Shown here: piece after piece, positions 33,701 through 44,998 of the stretch
Numbering within the stretch: position 1 is the stretch's first letter
Layout: every line of letters starts with the position of its first letter
Assembly (NCBI GenBank): GCA_000320605.2
Contig: KB445806.1
Coordinates: 484,698-548,697 of the forward strand
From: Gelatoporia subvermispora B
Lineage: Eukaryota; Basidiomycota; Agaricomycetes; Polyporales; Gelatoporiaceae
DNA length: 64,000 bases
Reading direction: 5' to 3'
Notes under the pieces: model-generated
What the model was told of the DNA's origin: nothing
Database searches by the model: none
What the model saw: the letters and a program-made list of their open reading frames with translations, nothing else
Program-made: the position numbers and the translations under genes

Positions 33701-35670
33701 CAGTCGCTCTTCAACGCGGGCGCGCAGCAGGGCCCGCAGATGTCCAACGCGATCCCTGCGGGGCTCAACATGCGTGTGGAGCAGCCGCAGGCTGCACTGC
33801 AGATTCCGCTCCAGAACGGCGGCGCGGGACCCGCGCCCCAGGCGCAGCAGCCGCCCCAGATGGAGAACAGGATGCCGATTCCCCCTATCCAGCAGCGCCG
33901 TCGGCCTACTGCTCAGGAAGAGGAGCAGGGTGCGCAGGTGGTCGAGCACATCAAGCGCGATGCTATGTCCCGTAAGTCGACTGAGAGTGTATTAACGCAG
34001 CTTGATGCTGACCTCGTGCAGGTCTGAACAACATGCGTGTCTACAACGTGCCGGATCATCAGCGGTTCGAGTTCAATACCCTCTTGGAGCAGGTGTACAA
34101 GTACGCGCAGGAGATGGAGCCGAATCTGCCCAGATTCGCTTGCTTCTGGAAGCCAGATGCGATCCGCCACGTCGTGACTATGGTGAGAGATAGGCGTCGC
34201 AGTACACCGATATCGTTCTCGTGCTGATGCGGTTCCGCACAGATCGTGGCTACTCAGCACCAAAAGCAACTGCTCGCCTCACCCCACCCGCGCCATACCT
34301 TGGAGGTGAACGCTCTTCGGACGATGTTGAAGCACTTCCAGGCCGCACTGGAGCAGTACAATAATCTCACGGCGGTCCTGTATCCTGAGCTTGCCCAGAA
34401 CCGGCCCCAGAACCAGCAGCCCCCACCGGCCCCGCCCACTCAGCCCGGTCCCGGCTCGTCCGCTCCCAGCATGCAATCCTCGCATCAAAGAGTGCCCAGC
34501 ATGTCCCAAATGCCGCCGCAACCGCCGCACCCACCACAAGCGGCCCCACAGCCTACCCCTCAAATGCCGCAGGTACAGCCCCCCCAGACTCCCGCAGTAC
34601 CTCAACCGCCGATTGCAGTCACCGCTTCGCCACATATGCCGCCGCGTGCCACCGGCAAGCGGAAGGCACCGGACAGTAATGGTCATGTCTCGACGCCGCC
34701 CGCGTCCGCTTCTACGCCTGCCGCGAACGCGCTGACGCCGACGCACACGATGAGCTCCCCGCAGACACCCAAGTCGCCGAGGACGAAGGCACCAGCGAAG
34801 GCCACGAAGGCTCCGCCGAAGCCGCGGAAGACGAGCACGAAGGTCACACCCGCTGCAGGTCCCTCGACGGATCACGCCGCGACTCCCGCGACGCCCAAGA
34901 CGCCTGCTACTCCTGCGGCCGCGGCGACGCCCGCGCCTGTACCGCCTCAGACCCCGGAGACTGGCAGCAAAAGACCGCGCGAGGAAGAGCCTGCGGCTGC
35001 AGTGGAGCCGTCTCCGAAGAAGATCAAGACCGAGTGGGACGGCCCGTCGGACGACATGATGCTTAAGAAACATGAGCAGATTGAGGACATCAAGACGGAG
35101 GAGGATGCAGCGAAGTTCTTGGAGTCGATGACGGACCTGCTCAAGCAGGCCGAGGAGGGCTCGGACCTCATCACGACACAGCTGTCGGACACCATCGACC
35201 AGATCCTCAAGGGCTTCAGTGTACCATCGGACGGCATGGAGGACAGCCTCTCGTCACTCACCAGCGCGGGCCCTTCCGACTTCTCGAGCATGTATGGCCC
35301 GTCTTCGCCAACGCCGCAGCTACCAGGTCTGGACGGATCGGAGTTCTTTGACTTCTCGTTGTTCCCCGGCACGGAGGATGACTTGGGGTCGAAGGCGGCT
35401 ACCCCGGATCTTGTCGCTACGTCGTCGACAAATCCAAGTCCGAGCTCGCAGTCAGACGCGGACCCAGGTCACGCGCCATCGACCGCGGCCGACACGGCGA
35501 AGATCGTGGACCCGAAGGCCGAGGACAGTAGCCAAAGCCTGGACTTCCTCCGTGGCTCGCTATTTGAGATTGACGGGGGTGAGTCATCATACTACAACGC
35601 GTCCGACGCGTGGAAATGGGACACGCCGATGCAGGCGCTGGACCAGCCATGGGCGATATCGTCATCATAG
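30790..35670 (+). CDS. SWI1-like ARID protein, SWI/SNF complex subunit
   Basis: Six exons (30790-31035, 31316-32283, 32350-32983, 33041-33971, 34022-34182, 34243-35670) give about 1455 residues, all in phase. The protein has a Gln/Met-rich N-terminus, a coiled-coil segment MIEEIQKRIETL (about residues 315-380), a pure polyQ tract, and an ARID/BRIGHT domain split by an intron (about 560-665). The ARID runs from LFASAYSNFCGKTN through LHQLHVEVMNMG to DDAWAIIGGKLGF. Next come a linker, a conserved helical domain EPNLPRFACFWKPDAIRHV, a Pro/Ala/Thr-rich basic region with GKRKAP and KRPREEE nuclear-localisation-like motifs, and an acidic tail with EFFDFSLFPG. ARID plus polyQ plus a large size fits fungal SWI1, the DNA-contacting subunit of SWI/SNF chromatin remodelling. 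It is the likely parent of the two ARID-less copies and of the duplicated promoter. Confidence 0.8.
32700..32790 (+). repeat. CAG/CAA polyglutamine tract
   Basis: Mixed CAG, CAA and CAACAG triplets encode an almost continuous Gln run of about 25 residues just before the ARID domain. Codon mixing should make it more stable than a pure CAG run. Confidence 0.9.
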
Positions 35671-36418
35671 AATCCGGCGGGAGGAAAGCAAGGATGGATG
35701 GAGGACGGACGAACGGAAGGATTGCAGTGCTTGATTTGCACATGATTGTATCTGAAGGATCTCATTCTCATCTGCGTGTTTGCGAGCGATTGATACTACT
35801 TTATCGTCTGCGTTCTGGATCTCTCTGTCTTCCTATTTCACTCACTGTCTGTCGTCGCATCTGCTGTTGTCTCTTGGTTACACGCTTGTGTGCGCTGTGT
35901 ATCACTACCTATCGTCTAGCTTGCTATCGATATTGTGCAGTCTATTAGAAACTCATTTTTTTTCTTGGAACGCTGTGCTTGGGAGTACGTTCGGGTGCTA
36001 CATGGGCAGCATATCTCCCGGCGAGAGCAAGTTCAATAGAACATAGTCCGGATTTCGTCGTAAATGGTCACACATTGGCGCGGACAGACTAGCACAGCGT
36101 CGTCTTCTCATCCAATCTGCAGCACGCTGGAACAAGATTGCTCACAAGATGATCCTACATATCCTACACCTAGAACGGTCTACATCGGGAAAAACGAGCG
36201 GTCTTAGTCAGTATCGGGAAGCTGATACGCCATGCCTTTGTAGTCGTCCATCCACGGCTCTCAATCACAAAGTGAACCGAGCGTTAAGGACTGTTCGATC
36301 CTGGTGATACTCTTGTTAACACGGTCCTAGTAGACCTGAGATACCCATCCCCTTACCTGTAGCCCTAGCTATGGAGGCGAATCAGTATGCGTCAGCCGCC
36401 TTATCAGTATGTTAGTTA
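35671..36418. other. 3' region between convergent genes
   Basis: The SWI1-like gene (plus) and the metacaspase (minus) converge here. No additional gene is seen. Confidence 0.5.
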
Positions 36419-38110
36419 CTAGTATCGTACCTCTGGGTGTACTCCTTTGTCTCCCAGCACCATGTTCACCTGGTGCTCTGGGTTAGTCATGCCCTGGACA
36501 TGAGAGTTCATTTGCGCTCGTTCAACAATGTGGCGGCTGCGCAGCTAATAATTAATTTGACGGCAGCCTGATGGTTGTGCACGTACTTAATATCTACGAG
36601 CAACTTGCTATGGGTCGGATGGGGCTCTTTGGCTACAAACAACTAAGTGCAATTGTTGATATAGACGATGCTGCTCACCGAGAACATCACAGAACGCCTG
36701 TGAGCAATGGTTGAAGTCAGACACAATACCGGCATCGACCATACTGCCTCACCTTGACGAGCAAGCTGCTCTGATCGTCTATACCGAATGTTACTTCACT
36801 GTCCCGGCAGGCTGACCAGGATTCCTGTTTATCGCTCACTTAGAGGTGATTGTGAAGTTCGATGTATATCATTGACGTACAACAATTGCCTCAAGGCCTT
36901 GGGTCGCCAGTGCCTTGCTAGATCTACTGGATGGAGCCTGATGGATAGGCTGCCCCGTTGCCGTCGCGGCCCGCGGATCGTGTTCCACAGTGTGCCGTAG
37001 AGCTGCAAAATATTTCATATGGAATTCGTGTATCAAGTTTCAGTCTGAATGACACGCACTCCGCACTTCTTTATCAACGAATTGCTCTGAAAAGAGGCCA
37101 GTCTAGGATGTCATTTCGTGACTAATGTTCGGACTCACTTGTGGTAATCGAGGTTATGGACTTAGCAGAATCAATGCAGGAGTCGTTTCTCTCTGCATCG
37201 ACCTCAATAGGCAGATCTACACAGCTTATTGGTACCTCAAACTGTGTGTGTGAGGCGTATGCTTACCTGCGGCTGTCCCCGAATGGCAATGGTCAAAGAG
37301 CATCTGGAAAGCCTATGATCAGCACCTGATATGCGTGTAGAGGTGCGGTCGGAGCATACCACCATACGCGAACCCTTTGGGAGGTGTTCCACAAGAATGT
37401 TATGAATCTCCTGTAGAAGATGGCTGTATTTGCCGCACTTCGCTAGAGAGTGAAGAGGCGGTATACTAACGTCGTCTATAATGAAGTTCTCAGTCGGATC
37501 TCCTGGATCTTCCCAGGTAAGCTGATCATTAAATCTAACATCCGCAGGCCATATGACTGCAAGGAAAATATCGACATGTTAGAAGGATAGAATTAACAGT
37601 GCAACTATGCAGAGAGAAACCTTCATCGAATCCGTCCAACTCTGCGCCATTCCTATTCTTGACTTGACTTCCATGCCCGCTAACTGAGGTGTGTGCAAAG
37701 AACATCAATAACAATCCCTGCATGCTGCTTGGCGTGCACGCACACAAGAAGAAAAATGTATCTCCGCTCCTCGCGCCTTTGACGAGTTTCTTCATAGCTG
37801 TCAGCTGCGACGCATGTTTAGTGAGTTTCGTCGTACAATGGACCAGACTTACGATATTGTCCTTAGTCGGCGGCTCGCTGTCTGTCATGACCCTGATGTC
37901 TTCCTTTTTCCATTTATATGTATCTGCAGAAATAAATGACTGACATGACCATATCTCAGTGGCTTGTAGCTCACTGACGAGGAGCTTTTCGAGCGCTCCG
38001 GGATCATGAGAAGTACCACGCAGTGCCGCATCTGAATATCCAGGACGGCAGGATAACTCTTGATACTGCACAGCTACCAATAGAGCCTTCTTCTTAGCCT
38101 CGAGATTCAT
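36419..38110 (-). CDS. metacaspase (caspase-fold cysteine peptidase, family C14)
   Basis: Fourteen short exons join in phase to about 328 residues. On the minus strand they are 38110-37975, 37923-37853, 37804-37744, 37683-37621, 37556-37471, 37410-37360, 37303-37267, 37216-37139, 37086-37060, 37002-36881, 36824-36753, 36697-36679, 36632-36587 and 36536-36419. Reading through them gives KKALLVAVQYQEL, YKWKKEDIRVMTD, PPTKDNI, the catalytic-His motif FSGHGSQV, DGFDE, DDEIHNILVEHLPKGSRM, the catalytic-Cys motif FDHCHSGTAADLP, SWSACRD, DDQSSLLVKAFCDVL and a C-terminal helix. Metacaspases cleave after Arg/Lys and act in stress responses and cell death. His before DHCHSG (usually DSCHSG or DCCHSG) is a small variation next to an intact Cys. 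There is no Pro-rich prodomain. Most exons are under 90 bp, so ORF finding misses the gene. Confidence 0.85.
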
Positions 38111-39902
38111 CGTATCTTGTACAGATATGAGTGCCTAGCGATATTCGGCAGAAAAGGGTGTGTGAGGGAAAGCGATAGATTGACCTTTACCGGGGCCTGA
38201 AGGATCTGATACCTTTGGCGAGCACTCTTATACCAGATAATTATCAGATCTGACTAAGTCCAATTTCACTTCTCGTGTTGAAGCGGACCCTGCTGAATCA
38301 CCATGACTGAATGTATGAGCGACAGAACCTCACTGGTGGCGCCGTCAGTGTGTGGATGTGGTGGAATTTGAGCAGGATGTGGGAATGTCAAGTCGCTTCC
38401 ATGGCAAGCAGCGCTAGACTAACAACAGCCTCAGTGACCACAAACGCTCGAATACTCCGCCGAGTGTGCGAATGCTCAGAGAAAACTTCACCCAGGCGCG
38501 GCGCTGCAGCTGACGGTAATTGCCAAGTGTCATCGGAAGTAGTCGATTGGGAAGCAGATGCGATGCGTTCTGGTCAAACCGAACAGCGTTGTCCGCATGG
38601 GCATCACACACAGCACATACACGTAAATTCCCTGAGCTTTACAGTACAATATAGAACCCTGACAGCAGAAATGCAGATTGCATAATCTCTCGGTCCACAA
38701 GGAGTTCTGCTCAGTTTTGCGGGCGGACCCGAAGTCATCGGCGTCGTCCCACACTGCAATAATATGGTCAATCTCCAGTAGTCATGAATGACCCAGACAT
38801 CCTCTGAGCCAGGAGATTACTCGAGGACCAGCTCGCAGTAGATGACGGACATGCAGTGTCTCTTGGGTTCGCGAGCCTGAGATCTTACAGTTGTGTGTCC
38901 GCGCAGTAAAATCAAATCTTTCCACGTATATGCCAGATGCCAGATGCCAGTGCAAGGATTAGTCAAAGCTGGGAACACCGAGACGAGTTGCGCAAGCTAT
39001 TTAAGTTACCAGGAGTTTGAGGGGGAAGATACCGAGCTTACTTGAGAACCGAACTTACGATGGCCTGTTGAGCGAGTATCGTGGCGCGGACTCCGCGAGA
39101 GTGATACTCGTGGTCGGAGTTCAAATGTTCAACCAAGAAGGGTTTGGAGCCTGGAGGGCAAGTGACAACGATCCTCTGTTGTCGGAGCTACGATATGCAT
39201 ACACCTGATTCGCTGGCCATAGACCGGAATAGCGGAGCCCCAACTCAGATTAAGGTTCACATGTCTAAAAGACCTGCGCGCATGCCGGACTCCTTCGGTC
39301 AGGGTTCAGAATTGTCATTCGCTGTCTTCTATGCCTGTCAGAGGCGATACTTGATGCAGATGAAAGGTACACTTCCCTCCACAGTGATCAAGATCAACGG
39401 CGCTGTGGTGAACACTTCGCTCCGCTCATCGGTCCCCAGCGGAGACCCTCAATGTTTCATCATTCAGGTTTGCGGGGAAGCACAACCACAACTCCAGAGT
39501 CAGAGCGACCGAGATTTTCATCATGCCAGCTCCCCGGGTAGCGCTGTATAGTAGTCTCGCCAACGTGATACATTGTCGATTTGACACTCGTTCAGAAAAT
39601 GTCAGGTGTCAGTGTTCATGCGGTAATACCAGACTCACAATTGCTCCCGACCAATCGTTTAACGATCTATCGTACGTGTTTGTTCTGCATACCGTAGATT
39701 ATGCCCTCTGAATGACAGCACACATTTTCGCAGATTGTAGGCCACTCGTGCAGCCTTGGATTATAAACTGATTCAAGTTCGACGTCGAGGCAACTCTATC
39801 ATAATCAACTCGTGCCAACCGTAGAATCAAAGTATGAACGTTCGGATCGGTGACATCGAGGAATCATATGCAGCTTATGCAGCTTTCACGTATTCGAGGC
39901 CC
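38111..39902. other. intergenic with weak ORFs
   Basis: ORFs of 124 aa (38311-38685, plus) and 135 aa (39144-39551, plus) are present. The second contains MSKRPARMPDSFGQGSELSF, but neither has a recognised domain, promoter or in-phase neighbour exon. Confidence 0.35.
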
Positions 39903-40982
39903 TCATATAACATGGTATCGAGGATAATCAACCGTTGTTGACTCTGCAGTTCGCTGAAGAGCTAGTGATACCATCACAAGCATCTGGTAGCTGCAAGTAG
40001 ACCAAACGTATCCGAGAGAGAGGCCGCATCTTCTTGGCACATCGGGAGTATGGTCTCGTTCCAAAAGGTCGCATATCCTTGATATCTGCAGACGCAGAGA
40101 CGTAAGGCCCCAGGACCCATTATTATCCTTGGCTGGCAACTATTCAAAAGTACCATTTGACGTTCGGCAGCCAGAGACTATGTGGGTCCATATCTGAACA
40201 ACGGCAATGATGGTGAAACCAGTCAGGACTGCGTACCAAAAGAATGATGAACTGAACATGACAGGGGTCGCAGAATGCGACCAACAACGGGAGTTTGGGT
40301 TCAACTTGCTGCAAGTTATCGTGTAGGATACTCGATAGTCGGGAGGTATCTTCCAGCAAGCTATTCTGAACAGGCTGCATACTCAAGTCAAGATCTGTTG
40401 ATAGATCTTTGTCGGTATGCCGGAATGGTGAGAACAGCGGAACGTGCAGCGACTTACCTTGCAGCGCTAGCAATTCGATGTGATCCAGTACCGACTCGGC
40501 AGCGATCCTCTCTACGCGATTGGGAAGTCTCCTGTTTTGCAGAGTCGGAAATGGAGCAGAATATGCCGGACTGTGTCCGTCGGGTACCAACTGTGCGCTG
40601 GAATCGGCGGAATCGGTTGTGCAGCTGCAGCGAGAATTCTCGGGAAATCAACCTCGACATAGTTCTGCGCCTCGGGCGACGTTTGAGGGCTCCTCGCTTC
40701 CACGTCTCCTGGAGAATGGTCGTCTCTCTCCGAGCGCTCGACTGAAAGCCCGTCCGGGATATCGATGAAGGCTTCCAGAAGCTCTAGAAATTGTTCATAA
40801 AGGATGCGAGGTTCTTCGAGGAAAGCGATCGCGTGTGTTTTCGCTCTTCTGTTTGGGGAGCCTGTAGATAGCTGTAGACTATGTCGCTCCTCCTGAAGAC
40901 GTGTAAGGATATCTCTCCATTCATCGACTCGTTGTCGAAGTTGCGTGTATGGCGTGTATGTCCGGAACCGCAGATGTGCATT
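39903..40982 (-). CDS. unrecognised multi-exon gene, 3' part resolved
   Basis: Four exons join in phase (40982-40588, 40531-40458, 40394-40237, 40139-39903, stop TGA) and give the last 287 residues. The first carries a coiled-coil stretch QLRQRVDEWRDILTRL and an acidic, Pro-rich linker. The third ends EPKLPLLVAFCDP followed by a hydrophobic run and a phase-0 intron. That exon resembles the C-terminal domain exon of the SWI1-like gene (EPNLPRFACFW): the EP-x-LP motif lies 22 residues before a phase-0 intron in both. Upstream, 41055-41337 is open (PPGNLETVEEGRRGN) and is probably another exon, but I could not fix its splice site or the start. The last exon shows no similarity. Function unknown. 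Confidence 0.5.
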
Positions 40983-41337
40983 CTATTTCATGGCATGGTT
41001 CTATACCTAACGTAGCCGGATAGATCGTGGGCAGTCTCAATCCATAAGCGCAAATCAGCTCCACCTCAGAGCATTACCAGCGGGAACCCGACGAGGGGGC
41101 AAGACCTGGACCACGATAGAGACATTTGATGTACAACTTATGGTAACATTAAGCGCGCCGCGAACATTCGTGATTAACGCATCGACGGGATCATATCTTC
41201 CATATTTTGAAGATTGTTCTGCAACTGGTTTGTTACCGCGTCTGCCTTCTTCGACTGTTTCGAGGTTGCCTGGAGGTCCCCGCTGTCTTGATTGAAGTCT
41301 CATAATTGTGTGGGGAGTAATTGTCCGGAAAGCGTCT

Positions 41338-42924
41338 GTAGGTTGTTATCAGCATGGAGTAAGAGCTTCAAGTCTGAGCAAACTACCTTGGGTATGTCAA
41401 CGGTATGATTCCTCAAGCCGCTTATGAATGTCTTTTTCAGCCAGTTTTGAACGCGGTGGTTCGTTATATCGAGCGGTACACGAGCGTTTAAATGTACTAC
41501 TGAATGTTACAAGGTATAGACAAGGAGGCCCAGACCGAAAAGTGCAAAGGACACAGGATGGAGGTGTGACGATGCGACACTGCACCACCTGAACAAGCAA
41601 TGTGGCAACCTCGTTCCAACCGCGTGGAAGTAGAGCTGTGAGTGGTCGGCACTGTACTACGTGCCGGATTGTATGCCTTACACATGACGTAAAAGCCCGT
41701 ATCCTGGATATTACCAAATTGGATGCATATATTGCAGTATTCAATGCACTTCAAAGATGTCACATGGACCGAGGCATCGATACAGTGTACACTAGTATGC
41801 GTTTCTTGTACAGGAAGCAACGTTAGTCACACAATAAAGGGAACAATCGCGGTGGCAATGTCTCACCGGTCTACGCAGTCCTTCTGACGGATCCTCCCTC
41901 CCCGTGAATCAAAGCCCGGTGATCTTGCGTAACCACTAGACCTGTCTCTCGATGCATCTGAATCGCTATATTCCTGTCTCAGCGCCAAGTGTCCAACAAC
42001 CTGCTGGTTCAACGTTCCCAACAGCGTGGGGCTCTGTCATCGACATCATTCAGTCTTATCCCACTTGACGGTGTTCCGGATCGCGTTCAAGTTCTGTATG
42101 TCAGAACGTCAACACTGGGCATGTAGAATGTAGGAACATGGGTACGCACATCAACCATGCCATTCACGAACGGTGTGGAACGCATACTTCCGATTATTGG
42201 ATGAGGATAGTGCGCGGCTTGTGTCCGAAAGTGATCGTGGCTCTTGAGGCAACTATTTATCGAATCCGACACAATGAGCTACGTATTTTCGTGGCAGCGA
42301 ATCGATACGCACTGCTGTCTTTTCTTGATCTACAACTGTGGTGTTGAACTCTTTCGAATGGTGCACAGAGCACAAGATAGTGTGAAACGTGTCCTTCAGC
42401 ACGCACGCACAGACGCAACCACCCGACCTGTCGTCCTCTCACTTGGAGGCACGAGGTTCTCCCAAGCAGGTCATAGTCGTCGATATGATATGATTGCATT
42501 GCTGTGAGCTTGCATGTGACTGTACAAGCAGAAAAACCGGGACTCAGGCGAAGACGAAGGGTTCATGCAAATGAGCAACAGGGCGGCCGAGGACGCGCAA
42601 CCGGCGCCCATCGAGATCGCGATCGCAGCAACGGTGCTTCCTGGGTCCAGAGCACACTCGCAGTGCGAAGTATCAAAAGGCCAACAGAAGTCAGGCTCCT
42701 ATGTTCAGAAGTTTGCTGTACACTTCGTATTCATAATCCATGCAGAAAATAGATGGTACAGTCAATCTCGGATCTGCAGTCGGATTGCCTATTATCATCC
42801 ACGACGGTGATTCCTTTTATGCAAGGTTCCCAATGCCGTGATTCGACTCGGGATACATTCCGCGTAGCTCTCGAGAAGTGCACCCTGACTATCTGCCAGG
42901 AATGCAGAGCTCCCTTCGTCCGTC
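41338..42924. other. intergenic, no gene resolved
   Basis: The left part may contain 5' exons of the minus-strand gene ending at 39903 (for example VQNWLKKTFISGL near 41440). The rest shows only short ORFs on both strands. Confidence 0.35.
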
Positions 42925-43818
42925 CTACTGCTCGATAGGTTCAGCAGCATTGCTCTCATCCATAAGGATGTCGCAGTCGAGAAATAGCGTCTGCGTAGGA
43001 ACCGGGCCGTCTGCCCTATGGAGGGCGGCAGGATGCCAGGTCCGTGCGGCAGATGGGGATCCCATGCGCACAGAACGGATCATTGGACAAGCCATGGGAT
43101 GCCTGCTGGGTGCGGGTGCCAATATATAGGCTGATTCTTGGCTCTCGTTTCGCGATCTAGAGGAAATCCCTGCTACAGAAGATGTCATTGCCATATGGTA
43201 CATCCCTGCACCAGATGTCGGGGTTTCCGTGGACGGAGTTGTTTCAGGGTCAATCCGAGGGTATAGTGTAGCTTCAAGTGTTGAGGCAAATGTTATAGGC
43301 GTCGCCGCAGAGGCCACCCTCCCGCTTGCAACCTCCCCTTCATTCTGGCTTCGTACATCCCGGATCTGCTCCCTCTCCTCCTGGATGTCGTTTGGACGCC
43401 ATCCAAGCGGCATTGGTCGTGGCCACGACCACATATTGTTCGACACCGGGTCTGGCATGGGCGTTTCCGCGCTGTAGTAGACTCGTTGACCCGAGAGTGG
43501 TTCCATACAGACGATCGTGGTCCCTTGATGCGCGTATACGGGGGACAGGATGTTTGGTGGGTATGGCGTGACATCTGTATCACGGAACGGGATTGTAAGA
43601 ACACTAGTATGGGCCATAGCAGAGGCAGGAGGCGGGAGTGGCGATGGGGAAATATAGCTCGGTGGAAATGAGTGGGGCCTTGAGGCAGAGCCCAAGGGCA
43701 AGGAAGACGATGTCATGGCAGCTTGTGTTGGTGTGAGCGACGTCGGAGTGGCCGTATACATGTAGTTTATGTGAGATAGATGTAGACACGATTCCTCTTG
43801 GTCGCTTCTGGAAGACAT
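42925..43818 (-). CDS. Pro/Ser-rich orphan protein 1, 297 aa
   Basis: A single-exon ORF with an ATG at 43818 placed after a CT-rich leader. The protein is Ser/Thr/Pro-rich and largely disordered by composition. A short ordered-looking part VLTIPFRDTDVTPYPP lies near residue 72, and an IRSVRMGSP stretch with acidic residues near the C-terminus. No signal peptide, helix or known domain was recognised. Its upstream region holds the CCGCAAAG palindrome followed by a TATA-like GATAAAAG, as in the two other Pro-rich genes to the right, which lie on the same strand. The shared promoter and similar composition suggest a family, although the proteins themselves barely align. Function unknown. Confidence 0.5.
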   Translation of the reverse strand: MSSRSDQEESCLHLSHINYMYTATPTSLTPTQAAMTSSSLPLGSASRPHSFPPSYISPSPLPPPASAMAHTSVLTIPFRDTDVTPYPPNILSPVYAHQGTTIVCMEPLSGQRVYYSAETPMPDPVSNNMWSWPRPMPLGWRPNDIQEEREQIRDVRSQNEGEVASGRVASAATPITFASTLEATLYPRIDPETTPSTETPTSGAGMYHMAMTSSVAGISSRSRNESQESAYILAPAPSRHPMACPMIRSVRMGSPSAARTWHPAALHRADGPVPTQTLFLDCDILMDESNAAEPIEQ

Positions 43819-43982
43819 TTTCTAGTTATATCAGGTCAAGCCAGGGGATGAACAGTATTCAATCGATTGCGATCTTTGAAGTAAACTGTTGGATGGCGCA
43901 GAAGGTCAAGTAGCAGAATAATGAAGATCGTGAAGGATGAGATAGAAAGTGGCGAAGTACTGCCAGTACTGGACATGCTAAC

Positions 43983-44044
43983 CTTTTATCGGCCGAGCCA
44001 CCTTTGTTGAACGAGCGCCGCAAAGACAAAGACACTCTTTGCGA
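43983..44044 (-). promoter_or_regulatory. palindrome plus TATA module of orphan gene 1
   Basis: An imperfect inverted repeat CCGCAAAG...CTTTGCG (44018-44044) lies about 200 bp upstream of the ATG. A TATA-like GATAAAAG (43983-43990, minus strand) is about 28 bp closer to the gene. Confidence 0.5.
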
Positions 44045-44998
44045 AGGTTTTATGACAAGCTATAGACGTATTTCCGTGCCACGGGTGACATCTAGATTCC
44101 TAATATACCACAGAGGCCACTGCCCAGGTCCCTCGGATCATGCGGACAAAGCGCGAATCAAACCTAGCAGACCGCAGAACTGCTTGAGCAAAAATCTCCA
44201 GCTGTGCCGCTGCGAGCCTCAGGGAGCATGTGGCTAAAGCGGGGCCCGCCGCTGATAGAAAGCCTTTGGCTTTTGAGTCCCAAAATCACAACACTGCCAC
44301 ATAGGCCTATCAGAGCACCGCGCCTCCCGGGACAGCTTGAGACGCTGATGAGATTTTCCTCTACTGCAGCGCAACACAGGTGATAGTATTGGCAAGGAAT
44401 TTGGTCGTGGACGCACTCTGGTAGCTTCCAGAGGAGTACGTCTTTCACGCTGTAGGCAACACGTTACCGAACACCTGTCAAAACAGTTGATAATGCTGTG
44501 GCCGCGACCGAGCCCAGAAGAGAGCAGACCCCGAAAGGCAAAGTCAAGTAACCTCTGGATTGTGGGACACAGGCGCAACACCAGCCTTCTATCACCTAGA
44601 TGGCCTAATCAGCTTGGAACTTGGAGCACAACGTCGGGAATGCTGGACTGAACACTCGGTCCGGTCCGATCCGGTTCCGCGCCTCTTAGGCGCTCGGATT
44701 TGACTACCACGTCCAAGGAACAGGGTTAGGTTGTCTTAACCATGCTCTGGTTGCTAACATAATTGCGATTGCTTGTAAAAACGAGTGACAGGAGTTAGTC
44801 TAGGTAGAAGACTTTGCTACAATGACCCTACTAACATAACGCGTGCGATCTGCACATAACTGGTGGCAATACAGTCTGCCTACTAATCATAACGAGGGGA
44901 CAGGAAGCTCTGCGGGCTATACGGCCGTGCAGATGGTTCGAGGGAGCGTAAATCAAGCGTACGTACCGTGATACAATCATGAGATTAGATGTATGGAA
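44045..44998. other. intergenic, no gene seen
   Basis: Only antisense ORFs up to 115 aa, with no recognised similarity. Confidence 0.45.

Noticed and set aside
33152..33949. 265-aa minus-strand ORF, and a 264-aa one at 34279-35073
   Set aside because: Both are antisense shadows of the SWI1-like exons, rich in Arg and Leu as expected from reversed Gln/Ala/Pro codons.
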